A DNA stretch of 64,000 nucleotides from Streptomyces diastatochromogenes (GCA_026913215.1 JAPTYK010000001.1:3534001-3598000); one strand, 5' to 3'. Shown: positions 8,357-17,769, counted from the stretch's first letter. Notes: generated from the letters alone by a model not told the origin. Numbers and translations: made by a program.

Positions 8357-9193
8357 ATGGCACGAGCAGAAAACAAGGAAACGGTCGGCCCCGTGGCCCG
8401 CATGGCAGCCAATCTGGCCAAGCGATTGCGACTGAAGAGGGGATGGACCCAGGAGTATCTGGGGGCGCAAATGGGCTTCACCGGCGCGGCCATCAGCGCC
8501 ATGGAGCGCCTCATCCACCCCGTGAGCGACGACATGCTCGTCCAGCTCGAACGCGTCCTCGGCGGCGGCACGGGCATGTTCGACGACATGCGGGAGCTCG
8601 TACGACTGGAGAAGCTGCCGGAGCAGTTCCGGGAGTACGCGTCGATCGAGCAGAAGGCGGTGGCGCTGTGGCTGTACGCCAACCACGTCGTCCACGGGCT
8701 GTTCCAGACGGAGGCGTACGCGCGCGCGTTGATCGCGGGCGGGCATCCGGAACCGACGCCTGAGCGGACCGAGGAGCTGGTCGTCGCTCGCATGGACCGG
8801 AAGAAGCTGTTCGACCGGAAGCCGGTGTGCGAGATCGAGCTGATCCTCGACGAGTCGGTGCTCAGGCGAACGATCGGGAGCGAGGACATCATGCGGGAGC
8901 AGTTGCTGTACTTGGCGGAGTGCGCCCAGAGAAGCAACCTGAACCTTCAGGTGCTCCCGCTGGACGCGGGGTTGGGGGGTAAGTACGCAGGGGCCCGAGG
9001 GGAACTGAACATCGTGGAGACCGCGGCTCACGACCACGTGACCTACCTGGAGATCGGGGACGAAAGCCTGCTGATCACCGACCGCCCTAAGGTCAGTACG
9101 TACATGCAGAGGTATGCGAAGATCCGGGCACAGGCCCTGGATCCGCGCAGGTCGCTGGGCTTCATCGAGGAGTTGGCGGGAGTACGGAGATGA
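8357..9193 (+). CDS. XRE regulator with DUF5753 (WhiJ-like)
   Basis: Protein of 278 aa with an N-terminal Cro/CI HTH (LAKRLRLKRGWTQEYLGAQM, GFTGAAISAMERL) and a C-terminal DUF5753 region (residues about 90-270, ending YAKIRAQALDPRRSLGFIEE). This is the WhiJ-type regulator abundant in Streptomyces, where such genes sit with DUF397 proteins and influence development. Its TGA overlaps the ATG of the DUF397 gene (ATGA), so the two are translationally coupled. Confidence 0.9.
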   Translation: MARAENKETVGPVARMAANLAKRLRLKRGWTQEYLGAQMGFTGAAISAMERLIHPVSDDMLVQLERVLGGGTGMFDDMRELVRLEKLPEQFREYASIEQKAVALWLYANHVVHGLFQTEAYARALIAGGHPEPTPERTEELVVARMDRKKLFDRKPVCEIELILDESVLRRTIGSEDIMREQLLYLAECAQRSNLNLQVLPLDAGLGGKYAGARGELNIVETAAHDHVTYLEIGDESLLITDRPKVSTYMQRYAKIRAQALDPRRSLGFIEELAGVRR

Positions 9194-9429
9194 GCGAGAC
9201 CCTGCACTGGTTCAAGTCCAGCTACAGCGACAGCGGTGGCGGGGACTGCGTCGAGGTCGCCTTCACGTGGCGCAAGTCCTCGTACAGCAGCGACAGCGGT
9301 GGCAACTGCGTAGAAGTCGCCACCTGCGCCCACGCCGTCCACCTCCGCGACTCCAAGGTCAGCGACGGGCCCACGTTCGCCGTGGAGCCCGCCGCGTGGA
9401 CCGCGTTCCTGGGGTGGGCCGACCGCTAG
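9190..9429 (+). CDS. DUF397 protein with duplicated N-terminal motif
   Basis: A 79-aa DUF397 protein, the usual small partner of WhiJ-type regulators. The family motif occurs twice in tandem: WFKSSYSDSGGGDCVEVA at residues 7-24 and WRKSSYSSDSGGNCVEVA at 27-44, followed by the normal tail (HLRDSKVSDGPTFAVEPAAW). The duplication sits inside a normal-length gene and both copies keep the Ser and Cys pattern. DUF397 partners are thought to modulate the XRE regulator. The stop overlaps the stop of the convergent chitinase gene. Confidence 0.88.
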   Translation: MSETLHWFKSSYSDSGGGDCVEVAFTWRKSSYSSDSGGNCVEVATCAHAVHLRDSKVSDGPTFAVEPAAWTAFLGWADR

Positions 9430-10316
9430 CAGGACAGGTTCGACCCTGCGGGGACGCCCAGGATCTGGGTGAACTGCTGGTACTTGGTGACCCGGCTCTG
9501 GACCTGGGCCGGGTTGCCGCCGTTGCACTCCAGGCTGCCGTTGATGGCCCAGATGGTCTGGCCGAAGCCGGCGCCGTTGACCATGGCGTTGTGGGCGGTC
9601 ATGGTGCCGGGGCCCTTCTGGGTGTTCCAGTACCAGAGGCCGGTCTGCATGGCGACGGACGGGTCCTGCTCGACGCGCCAGGGGTTGTTGAGCAGGTCGA
9701 TGCCGAGGGCGTCACCGGCGGCCTTGTAGTTGAAGTTCCAGGAGAGCTGGATGGGGCCCCGGCCGTAGTACGCGGACTGGCCGGCGGGGCAGCCGTAGGG
9801 CTGGGTCGTGTCGCAGTAGTGGGGGTAGTTGGCGGTGTTCTGCTCGACGATGTAGTAGAGCCCGCCGGTCTCGTGGGAGACGTTGGCGAGGAAGGCGGCG
9901 GCCTCCTGCTTCTTCACCGTGTCGGTGCCGGTGGTGGCGAAGCCGGGGTAGGACTTGAGGGCGGCCACGAGGCCCGCGTAGGTGTAGAAGGGGTTCCTGT
10001 TCGGGAACATCTGGTTGAACTGGGCCTCGGAGACGACGAATCCGGAGGGGTTGGGGTCCGTGCCGCCCCCGCCGGTGCCGCAGGCGCCCTCGTCGCGCCA
10101 GACGTCGGAGGAGCCGGGGCGCTCGTTCTGGGTCCACCACTTGGCGTACCAGTTGTGGCCGTTGTACGAGGCGGTCATGCCGCCGGTGTAGACGCTGCCC
10201 GAGTTCCAGGCGGCGACGCAGGCGGGGGCGGCGCCCGCCGGGGCTGTGGGGAGGAGGACGGCGAGGCCGAGGGCCGTACAGAGTGCGGCCATCAGGGTGA
10301 CCAACTTACGCAGCAT
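9426..10316 (-). CDS. Secreted GH19 chitinase with CBM5/12
   Basis: A 296-aa exported enzyme. Residues 1-29 form a signal peptide (RKLVTLMAALCTALGLAVLL, cut after AGA), residues 31-78 a CBM5/12 chitin-binding domain (aromatics in YNGHNWYAKWWTQNERPG), then a Gly/Pro linker and a GH19 catalytic domain with the acid in NVSHETGGLYYIVEQ and the YYGRGPIQLSWNFNY motif. GH19 endochitinases invert the anomeric centre and degrade crystalline chitin outside the cell. The promoter carries DasR-type repeats, consistent with control by N-acetylglucosamine. Confidence 0.93.
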   Translation of the reverse strand: MLRKLVTLMAALCTALGLAVLLPTAPAGAAPACVAAWNSGSVYTGGMTASYNGHNWYAKWWTQNERPGSSDVWRDEGACGTGGGGTDPNPSGFVVSEAQFNQMFPNRNPFYTYAGLVAALKSYPGFATTGTDTVKKQEAAAFLANVSHETGGLYYIVEQNTANYPHYCDTTQPYGCPAGQSAYYGRGPIQLSWNFNYKAAGDALGIDLLNNPWRVEQDPSVAMQTGLWYWNTQKGPGTMTAHNAMVNGAGFGQTIWAINGSLECNGGNPAQVQSRVTKYQQFTQILGVPAGSNLSC

Positions 10317-10371
10317 GGTGCGTACTTCCTTCCGGGTGGGGTCCGGGTGGGAAGCCACAGCGAAGCGCGAT

Positions 10372-10400
10372 TGGTCTGAACCTGTCAAGGTCTAGACCAG
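10372..10400 (-). promoter_or_regulatory. Chitinase promoter with DasR-like repeats
   Basis: GGTCTAGACC at 10389-10398 (CTGGTCTAGACC on the coding strand) matches the core of the DasR site dre; a second, related copy (ttGGTCTgaACC) lies at 10371-10382. The two flank a TTGACA -35 element (complement of 10383-10388). Paired 12-bp repeats around the -35 are the known layout of Streptomyces chitinase promoters, where they mediate chitin induction and glucose repression. Confidence 0.75.
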
Positions 10401-10404
10401 AAAA

Positions 10405-10427
10405 CGACCCCACGGCGTTGTGGGTCG
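10405..10427 (-). terminator. Hairpin downstream of azoreductase gene
   Basis: CGACCCCAC ... GTGGGTCG forms an 8-bp stem with one bulged C and a 6-nt loop, 10 bp beyond the azoR stop. It probably ends azoR transcription before the chitinase promoter region. Confidence 0.5.
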
Positions 10428-10437
10428 CCCTCCGGCC

Positions 10438-11088
10438 TTACGCGGCCAGTTGCACCGTCAGTTCCTTCGCCAGGGACTCGGCCGTCGCGAGGGACTCCGT
10501 GCGGGAGGCCTCGAAGAGCGGGACGAGGCCGGCCATCGCGGGGACGACCGGGGCGAGGGTCAGCTCGGGGGTGATGAAGGTGACGTCCAGGCCGAGGTCG
10601 CTGCCGAGGACGTACCGCAGGTAGTCCTCCACGTAGTCGTGGCCGTGCATCGGGGTGCCCTCGCGGTAGGAGCCGCCCCGGCTGGTCACGACGACGGTCC
10701 GCTTGCCCGCGAGGGAGCGGTGCTCGGTCCGCGACGTGCGGCCGCCGGCGATGACGTGGTCGATCCAGGCCTTCAGGGTGGAGGGGATCGCGTAGTTGTA
10801 CATCGGGGCGCCGAGGAGGATCACGTCCGCCCGCTCGGCCTCCTCGATCAGCCTGCCCCGGAGGGCGAACGCGGCCCGCTGCTCCGGGGAGTGGTCGGCG
10901 GGGTCGGTGTTGCCCGCGTAGTAGGCGGCGGCCTCCAGGTGGGGGACGGGCTCCTTCGCGAGGTCCCGGTAGATCACCGTCCCCCCGGGGTTCTCCGCCT
11001 CCCAGGACCTGCGGAAGGCGGCGGTGACGGCGCGGGAGTGGGAGTTCTCGCCGGCGAAGGACGTGTCGATGTGGAGCAGCGTGGCCAT
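10438..11088 (-). CDS. azoR: FMN-dependent NADH-azoreductase
   Basis: Intact 216-aa flavodoxin-fold enzyme of the AzoR/acyl-carrier-protein-phosphodiesterase family. The N-terminal SFAGENSHSRAVTAAF phosphate loop, the flavin-contacting GAPMYNYAIPSTLKAWIDHV and the SRGGSYREGTPMHGHDYV segment are all present. These enzymes reduce azo bonds and quinones by two electrons using NAD(P)H, and are linked to thiol and quinone stress. The upstream region carries a SoxR-box-like promoter, which supports a redox-stress role. Confidence 0.87.
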   Translation of the reverse strand: MATLLHIDTSFAGENSHSRAVTAAFRRSWEAENPGGTVIYRDLAKEPVPHLEAAAYYAGNTDPADHSPEQRAAFALRGRLIEEAERADVILLGAPMYNYAIPSTLKAWIDHVIAGGRTSRTEHRSLAGKRTVVVTSRGGSYREGTPMHGHDYVEDYLRYVLGSDLGLDVTFITPELTLAPVVPAMAGLVPLFEASRTESLATAESLAKELTVQLAA

Positions 11089-11107
11089 GGGGATCGTCTC
11101 CTGGGTC

Positions 11108-11169
11108 TCACAGGGGCTGGTGAGAAGGATCTTTCTTCCTCAACCAAACTTGAGGTCCAGCCCCTGTGA
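11108..11169 (-). promoter_or_regulatory. azoR promoter: MerR/SoxR-type box in nested inverted repeat
   Basis: On the coding strand, TGGACC (11154-11159) and AAAGAT (11129-11134) are 19 bp apart, the overlong spacing of MerR-family promoters. The spacer holds the dyad CCTCAAGTTTGGTTGAGG (11138-11155), close to the known SoxR box CCTCAAGTTAACTTGAGG. The whole lies inside an outer perfect 13-bp inverted repeat, TCACAGGGGCTGG (11108-11120) and its complement (11157-11169). No soxR gene is in the window. Confidence 0.7.
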
Positions 11170-11201
11170 CCCGGATCACCCCCCGAACCCCGGGATCCCC
11201 C

Positions 11202-12148
11202 TCAGATCATCAGGATGATGCGGCCCGGCCGGTGTCCCGCCTCCGCCCTGCGGTGCGCCTCCGCGACCTCCTCAAGGGGCATCACGTCGGCCACCCGGGT
11301 GATCAGCTCCCGGTCCGCCACCTTCCGCAGGCTCTCCGCGAGCCGGGCGGCGTCCGGCACGGCCCGTACGGTCTCGACGCGGATGTCCCGCTCGGCGACC
11401 GGCACCCGGTCGGGGCCAGCGCGGCGAACACGCCGCCGTCCTTGAGGACCGGGAGGAGCGCCTCGCCGACGAGCGCCCCGTCGAAGACCCCGTCGACCCC
11501 GTCCGGGTCGCCCGCGCGGACCTTCGCGACGATGTCCTCCGGGATGCCGCGCGGGACGACGTGGTCCGCGCCGATGACCCGCAGTTCGGGCTCGTCGCCC
11601 TCGTGGGCGACGGCCACCACGCGCAGTCCGGCGGCATGGGCGTACTGGACCGCCAGGCGGCCCACCACGGCGCTCGCGCCGGTCACGAGGAGCGCCGCCC
11701 CGGCGGAGGCCGAGCCGGTCCAGGCCCTGCTGGGCGGTGGCCGAGGCCAGCGGCAGGGAGGCGGCCACGGTGAAGTCCACGTCGTCCGGGACGGGGGACA
11801 GCCACGCCGGGTCGGCCCAGATGATCTCCGCGTACGTGCCGTCGCCCGTGAGCATCTCGAACCAGGGCACGAAACCGGCCACGCGGGTGCCGACCGTCAG
11901 CCCCGGGTCCCCGGGCACGGGATCGAGCAGCTTGCCCGCGAAGTCCGTCCCCAGGACGAACGGGGCCTGAGGTCGCCGACCGCGTCGGCGTACCGGCCCG
12001 CGCGGATCCGCAGGTCCGCCTGGTTCACTCCGGCCGCCTTCAGGGCCACCCGCACCTTGCCCGGCACGGCCCCGGCCTCCGGTTTCGGCCGGCGGGCCAT
12101 GCGGAGGACCTCGGGTCCGCCGTAGGCGGTCACTTCGACGACGCGCAT
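11202..12148 (-). CDS. Zinc-type alcohol dehydrogenase/quinone oxidoreductase (frameshifted)
   Basis: Medium-chain reductase of about 316 aa when frames are joined. It begins MRVVEVTAYGGPEVLRM, has a GroES-like N-terminal half (VALKAAGVNQADLRIRAGRY, GTRVAGFVPWFE) and a Rossmann half (LLVTGASAVVGRLAVQYAHA), and ends PLEEVAEAHRRAEAGHRPGR. No structural-zinc Cys cluster is visible, so a quinone:NADPH oxidoreductase-like role is likelier than a classical ADH. Breaks near 11965, 11700 and 11412 lie in C/G runs; at 11412 adding one C restores ALAPDRVPVAERDI. The start has GAGGAG 5 bp upstream. Confidence 0.78.
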
Positions 12149-12318
12149 GGGGTACTCCTCAGACGGAAGGCCCCCTCGTCGCCATTACACCCACGCTCCG
12201 CGGCACCGGGCAACCTCTGTCAGCCCACCCGGGGAGCCGTCTGAACGAACGGCGAAGTCCACGTGGACGCCCGCTACACCCCTCCCGGCCTCGCACAGGC
12301 GTCCGTACCGTCCCGTCC

Positions 12319-13844
12319 ATGGAGTGGATAACACCGGAGAACCTCATCGCCGTGGGGACGGCCCTCATCGGTGTCCTGGTCACCTTCGCCGTCGTCTGGA
12401 TCGACCGGTTCTCACCGCAGCGCAAGCGGCTCGGCTACCGCGTGCAGCTCAACACCCCGCTCCACCGCGAGGACAACCGGGACAGCGAGGTCATGACCGT
12501 GCGGGAGGGCCAGGTCGTGGGGATGGCCGCGCCCGCCGACGGCTCCACGCTCGTCCTCCTCCGCATCGAGAACGACCGCGAGCTCGACATCGGCTCCGAG
12601 GACTACGGCGCCTCCACCGAACCCCACGGCCTGAAGATCACCTTCGGCGAGCGGACCGTCCAGGGCGTCGTCGCCACCGTCCCCGCCGGCTGGGTCTCGG
12701 TCCGGGACGACCTGGAGCGCGCCCCCGCCCTGGGCCGCGACGGCAACGCGGTCCTCGTCCCCAAGGTGGCGCTGGAACGCGGCCAGTACTTCAAACTGCT
12801 CGTCCAGCTCTCCGGCGGCGTCGCCGACCGCGACGTCAAGATCGCCGGAAGCCTCCAGGGCGGCTCCATCCGGCGCAACAGGAGCACCACCCCCGACGAG
12901 AAGCCGGCCAGGTTCAGCCCGACCGCCCGGAACGTCGTCATCGTCCTCACCGTCTGCGTCATGACCCTCGCCGCGATCATCGTCCGCGAGCAGACCCCGC
13001 CGCCCATCGGCTGCGCCCGGGGCACCCTCACCCTCACCGGCTCCACGGCCTTCGCACCCGCGCTGCGGGAGGTCGCGAAGCAGTACGAGGAGGACTGCGA
13101 GGGCTCCACCGTCACCGTCGACGTGCACGGCTCGACCGCCGGGATCCGGGAGCTGGCCCAGGCCGGGAAGGACGCGGGCTCGCTCATCGCCTTCTCCGAC
13201 GGACGCAAGCCGAACGGCTTCCCCGAGCTGCGGGAGAACAGGGTCGCCGTCTCCCTCTTCACCCTCGTCCTCAACGACGGCATCCCCGTCGACGACCTCA
13301 CCCTGGACCAGGTCCGCCGGATCTACCGGGGCGAGATCACCGACTGGAAGCAGATCGTCCCGAGCCTCGACCGGCCGGTGCTCCTGGTCAGCCGGGATGC
13401 CAACTCCGGCACCCGGCAGGTCTTCCAGCGCCGGGTCCTCGACTTCAACGAGCCCGCCAACTCCTCCCAGGACTGCCTGACGCTCGACGACCCCGCCTCC
13501 CAGGTGATCCGCTGCGAACTCGACTCCACCGACCAGGTCCTGGACACCGTCGCCAAACTCCCCGGCGCCCTCGGCTACTCCGAACTCCGCGCCACCGACG
13601 GACGGAAGGGCCTGCACCGGGTGGCCGTGGACGGGCGGCGGCCCGTCGTGGAGGAACTGGGCGAGTCCGGCTACCCGTACCGGGAGATCGAGTACGCCTA
13701 CACCCGGGGCCTGCCCGCACCGACTCCCTGACCTCCAGCTTCCTCACCTACCTCCGGTCGGGGCGCGGCCAGGACGTCATCAGCGCCCACGGCCACCTGC
13801 CCTGCGCCACCCCGAAGGGGCTGAAGGTCTGCGGGGACGGCTGA
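12319..13844 (+). CDS. Membrane-anchored PstS-like binding protein (one frameshift)
   Basis: A 508-aa protein once a single base is restored near 13722. Order: TM helix (residues 10-28), an unrecognised 170-residue beta-rich region, a second TM (about 207-224, NVVIVLTVCVMTLAAIIV), then a phosphate-binding-protein-like domain (TLTGSTAFAPALREVAKQY, VDVHGSTAGIRELA, DANSGTRQVFQRRVLDFN). Free PstS proteins feed ABC importers, but no pst genes are nearby and this copy is tethered, so a sensor role is plausible. The kinase gene starts 32 bp downstream. Confidence 0.7.
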
Positions 13845-13876
13845 GGGGAATCGCGGGTCTGGCATGCTCTGGCGAC

Positions 13877-15781
13877 GTGGAGTCATTGCACGCGGAAGAT
13901 CCGGTCGCCGTCGGCCCGTTCCGTCTCATCGGCCGCCTCGGGGTCGGCGGGATGGGCCGGGTGTTCCTGGCGCGTTCGGCCGGCGGGCGGACCGTCGCGG
14001 TCAAGGTCGTGCACGCGGAGCTGGCCGCGCAGGAGGAGTTCCGGCGCCGGTTCGCCCGTGAGGTCGCCGCCCTCGAACGGGTCGGCGGCGCCGGGACCGC
14101 GCCCGTCCTCGGCTCGGACACCACCGCCGACTCCCCGTGGGTCGCCATCGGATACGTACCGGGTCCCTCGCTGCGGACCGTCGTCGGCGACGAGTTCGGG
14201 CCGCTGCCGCCCGCGACCGTACGGGCCCTGGCCTCCGGGCTCGCCCGCGCCCTCGACCACATCCACGCCGCCGGGCTCGTCCACCGCGACCTCAAGCCGT
14301 CGAACGTGCTGCTGACCGTCGACGGGCCGCGGATCATCGACTTCGGCATCGCCCGCGCCCTCGACCACGTCACCGACGGCGGCGACCTGACCACCACCGG
14401 AGCCGTCGTCGGCTCCCCCGGCTACATGTCCCCCGAGCAGGTCCGCGGCGACCGGGTCTCACCCGCGTCGGACGTCTTCTGCCTCGGCTCCGTCCTCGCC
14501 TACGCGGCGACCGGCCGCGCCCCTTCGGCACGGCGGACAGCGGCGTCCACGCCACGATGTTCCGCATCGCCCACGACGAGCCCGACCTGACCGGCCTCCC
14601 GCCCGAGCTCTCCGGGCTCATCCGGGCCTGCCTCGCCAAGGACCCGGCGGCCCGGCCCACGGCCACCGAGATCGTCGAGACCCTCCCGATGGCCGACCCC
14701 TGGCTCCCGGCGGACGTCCTGGCCCGCCTCGGACGACACGCGGCGCGGCTCCTGGAGGCGGAGGGCAGCACCGGCGGCACGGAGACGCCCGGCACTGCCC
14801 CGGCGCCCCGGGGACGCCGCCCACGGAAGCACCGTTCACGGGAGCACCGCTCACGGGGCCGGGCAGCACGGCCCCGCCTCCGTTCCCGCCGCGCCCGCGC
14901 CCCGGCGCCGGGGCCGTAGCGCGCTGCTCGCCGCCGTCACGGCCCTCGCCGTCGCGGCGGCGGCCGGCCTCGCGTACGCGTACTGGCCCCAGGGCGGCGA
15001 CACCGACACCACGAGCGGCGGCGGCAAGGGCACCGGAGCCCGCCCGCCGGGATCGTGCCGGCCGCCTTCCTCGGCGCCTGGGAAGGCGTCCTCAAGGGCT
15101 CGGCGAACGCCCCGTACGAGACCAGCCGGATAGAGATCACCCAGGGCGCGGCGGGCGCCAGGACCGCCGTCTACACCCACGTCACCGGGGAACAGCTCTG
15201 CATCGGCCGGGCCACCCTGATCTCCGCCACCGACGGCGAACTCGTCCTCGGCGAGGCCGAGATCACCGCCAGCGTCCCCGCCCGCCGCTGCACCCCGGCC
15301 GCCCGCCAGACCCTCACCCTCCGCTCGGCCGACGTCGTCGAATGGGGCTCCGGCGTCGCCAGGGCCACCTTCCAGCGCGTCAAGGCCGGCGCGAACGTCG
15401 TCCCCACCGCGTACGTCGGCACCTGGAAACAGGCACCGGACACGATCACCCAGCCCGAACCCGACCGCTGGTCCTACCGCGTCACCATCACCCAGGGCCC
15501 CGTCGGCGCCCCCTCGTCCGCTACGAGCAGTCCTACCCCGCACGGACTCCGAGGGCACCTACCTCTCCGACGACGTCGACTGCGCCTCCACCGCCCTCCT
15601 CGGCGGCTCCGGCACCCCCCTCGTCATCGGCCCGGAGACCCGCGACCCCGACACCTGGGACCCCGACTGCGCCGAGAACGGCTCCGGCAACCTCCGCATC
15701 GTCCGCTACAAGGGCGAGGAACGGCTCCAGGTCTACGGGATGACGAGCGAGGGGGAACCGGTCGAGTTCGTGCGGGACTAG
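13877..15781 (+). CDS. Membrane Ser/Thr protein kinase (several frameshifts)
   Basis: Hanks-type kinase of about 635 aa, starting at GTG 13877. Visible motifs are the glycine loop (GRLGVGGMGRVFLA), the catalytic Lys (VAVKVVHAEL), HRDLKPSNVLL, DFGIA and the GSPGYMSPEQV activation end. It continues with IVETLPMADPWLPADVL, a Pro/Arg-rich juxtamembrane stretch, one TM (ALLAAVTALAVAAAAGLAYAY) and an extracellular region with two similar lipocalin-like repeats (FLGAWEGVLKG and YVGTWKQAPDT). Breaks near 14520 (CCCCC read as CCCC), about 14815-14900, 15050 and 15525 are inferred. Probably co-transcribed with the PstS-like gene. Confidence 0.75.
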
Positions 15782-15817
15782 TTCCGCGACCAGCTCCGGC
15801 ACTGGCTACGGGACCGA

Positions 15818-15889
15818 CTCCGGTACCAACTCCGTTATCGAATGCGGTACCAGCTCCGGTACCAACTCCGTTACCGAGTGCGGTACTAG
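15818..15889. repeat. Two tandem 36-bp repeats
   Basis: Units at 15818-15853 and 15854-15889 begin CTCCGGTACCAACTCCGTTA and differ at only three positions; a partial third copy starts at 15890. The array lies between the kinase stop and the stop of the convergent LysR gene and is a multiple of three long. It may be a recent duplication or act on convergent transcription ends. Confidence 0.8.
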
Positions 15890-16800
15890 CTCCGGGGCCA
15901 GCCCTCGGGGGCCCGGTGGACGACCTCGGAGGCCGCGCGGGCGTAGGCGTGGACCTCGGGGCGGGTGTCGTCGGCGCGCCAGGCGAGGGCGAAGCGGGTG
16001 GGGAGACGCCGTCGACGGGGCGGACGGCGACACCGCCGCGGGTGAGCAGGAGGGCGTTGCCCTCGGCGACGAGGCAGATGCCGAGGCCGTCGACGAGGGC
16101 TTCGTAGGTCTCGTCGGTGGAGCCGATCTCGGCGCCGATCCGGGCCGGGCGGCCGTCCCGCGCGTCCAGGGCGAGCCAGTGGTCGCGGAGTTCGGGGGCG
16201 ACGGCGCCGGGCAGGGCGAGGAAGGGCTCGTCGAGGAGGTCGGCGAAGTCGATCCGGTCGCGGCCGCCAGCGGGTGCCGCTCGGACAGGGCGATCAGCCG
16301 GGGCTCGGTGGCGACGACGACCCAGCGGTAGCGCTCCGCGTCGACCAGCGGGAGCCAGACGAACGCCAGGTCGCTGGTCCGGTCGGCGAGCCCGGCGGTC
16401 GGGTCGTCCCAGCCGATCTGGCGCAGCCGGAGCCGCGCCCGGGGTGCCGCTCGGTGAAGCGGGAGCGGATCGCGGGCAGCAGCCCGCCCCGGCCGGGGCT
16501 GGTCGACATGCCGATGACGAGGGTGGCCTCCGGGGCGGCCCGGACGGCCCGCACCGCGCCCTCCCCTCCGCCCACGCGGCGAGCACCGCGCGCGCGTGCG
16601 GCAGCAGGGCCGTGCCGACCTCGGTGAGGCGGACGCCCTGCCGGTCGCGGTCGAAGAGCGGGGCCCGAGCTGCCGCCCAGGGCCCGGATCTGCTTGCTGA
16701 GCGCGGGCTGCGAGACGTACAGCCGCTCGGCGGCGCGCGTGAAGTGGAGCTCCTCGGCGACCGCGAGGAAGTACCGCAGGTCCCGCCCGTGCACATCCAT
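15886..16800 (-). CDS. LysR-family regulator (several frameshifts)
   Basis: LysR-type regulator of about 305 aa when frames are joined. The N-terminal HTH is clear (DLRYFLAVAEELHFTRAAER, LYVSQPALSKQIRALG). The effector domain is split among frames: TLVIGMSTSPGRGGLLPAIR, RQIGWDDPTAGLADRTSDLA, then IDFADLLDEPFLALPGAVAP and VDGLGICLVAEGNALLLTRG, ending EVVHRAPEGWPRS. Inferred breaks lie near 16670, 16560, 16440, 16270 and 16005. Divergent from an SDR gene with a LysR-type dyad between, so it probably controls that gene. Confidence 0.72.
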
Positions 16801-16846
16801 GCCTTCTGGCTATCACGGCGGATCTTGGACGGACAACTCCCTCCAC

Positions 16847-16863
16847 GTGCACGCTGGTTGCAC
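16847..16863. promoter_or_regulatory. LysR-type dyad GTGCA-N7-TGCAC
   Basis: Perfect 5-bp inverted repeat with 7-bp spacing in the 86-bp divergent region between the LysR and SDR genes. The size and place fit a LysR binding site. Confidence 0.5.
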
Positions 16864-16886
16864 CACGAACGAGGGGAATCAGGAAC

Positions 16887-17715
16887 ATGAGCAAGGTCTG
16901 GCTGATCACGGGAGCCAACAGCGGGTTCGGGCGCGCCTTCGCCGAGGCCGCGATCGCCGCCGGGGACGTCGTGGTCGCCGCCGCGCTCGCGCGGGCACCC
17001 TGGACGACCTGGTCGCCGCCCATCCCGACCAGGTCCACGCGGTCACCCTGGACGTCACCGACCTGGCCGCCGTCGACCGCGTGGTGGCCGAGGTCGCCGA
17101 GCGGCACGGCCGCATCGACGTCCTGGTCAACAACGCGGGCCGCACCCACGTCGGTTCGGTCGAGGAGACCGGCGACGCCGAACTGCGCTCGCTCTTCGAC
17201 GTACACGTCTTCGGGCCCGCCGCCCTGACCCGCGCCGTCCTGCCCCACATGCGGGCCCGCCGCTCCGGCGCGATCGTGCAGCTCAGCAGCGTCGGCGGCC
17301 AGATGTCGATGGCCGGCTTCGGGGCGTACAGCGCGACGAAGTTCGCCCTCGAAGGCCTCTCGGAGGCGCTGGCCGCCGAGGTCGGCCCGCTCGGCATCAA
17401 GGTCCTGATCGTCGAGCCCGGCGCCTTCCGCACCTCGCTCTTCGGCAACGGCAGCCTCAGCACCGACACCATCGCCGACTACGCCGACACGGTCGGCGCC
17501 ACCCGTCCTTCGTCGAGGGCGGCGACGGCGGCCAGGCCGGCGACCCGGCCAAGGCCGCAGCGGCCGTCCTCGCCGCCCTCGACGCCGACGAGACGCCGCT
17601 GCGGCTGGCCCTCGGCGACGACTCCATCGACACGATCCACGCCCACCTCGACCAGGTCCGGGCGGATCTGCACGCGTGGGACAAGGTCGGGCGGGACACG
17701 AAGTTCGACGCGTAG
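16887..17715 (+). CDS. Short-chain dehydrogenase/reductase (two frameshifts)
   Basis: A 276-aa classical SDR after correction. TGANSGFGRAFAEA is the nucleotide-binding loop, NNAGRTHVGSVEET follows, and the catalytic Ser-Tyr-Lys is in QLSSVGGQMSMAGFGAYSATK. Breaks near 16995 and 17505 each need one base, and two added bases make the span divisible by three. The family reduces or oxidises ketones and alcohols with NAD(P)H; the substrate is unknown. Divergent LysR control is likely. Confidence 0.8.
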
Positions 17716-17725
17716 CCGGACGTGC

Positions 17726-17757
17726 AGAAGGCCCGCACCCGAAGGTGCGGGCCTTCT
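17726..17757. terminator. Bidirectional terminator, SDR/purA
   Basis: A 14-bp perfect stem (AGAAGGCCCGCACC and its complement) with a CGAA loop between the convergent SDR and purA stops. Confidence 0.85.
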
Positions 17758-17769
17758 CGGCGTGCCCGC

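Noticed and set aside
12147..13844. 565-codon plus-strand frame overlapping the PstS-like gene
   Set aside because: Only its last segment is real (the true C-terminus after the frameshift); the rest is Arg/Pro shadow.
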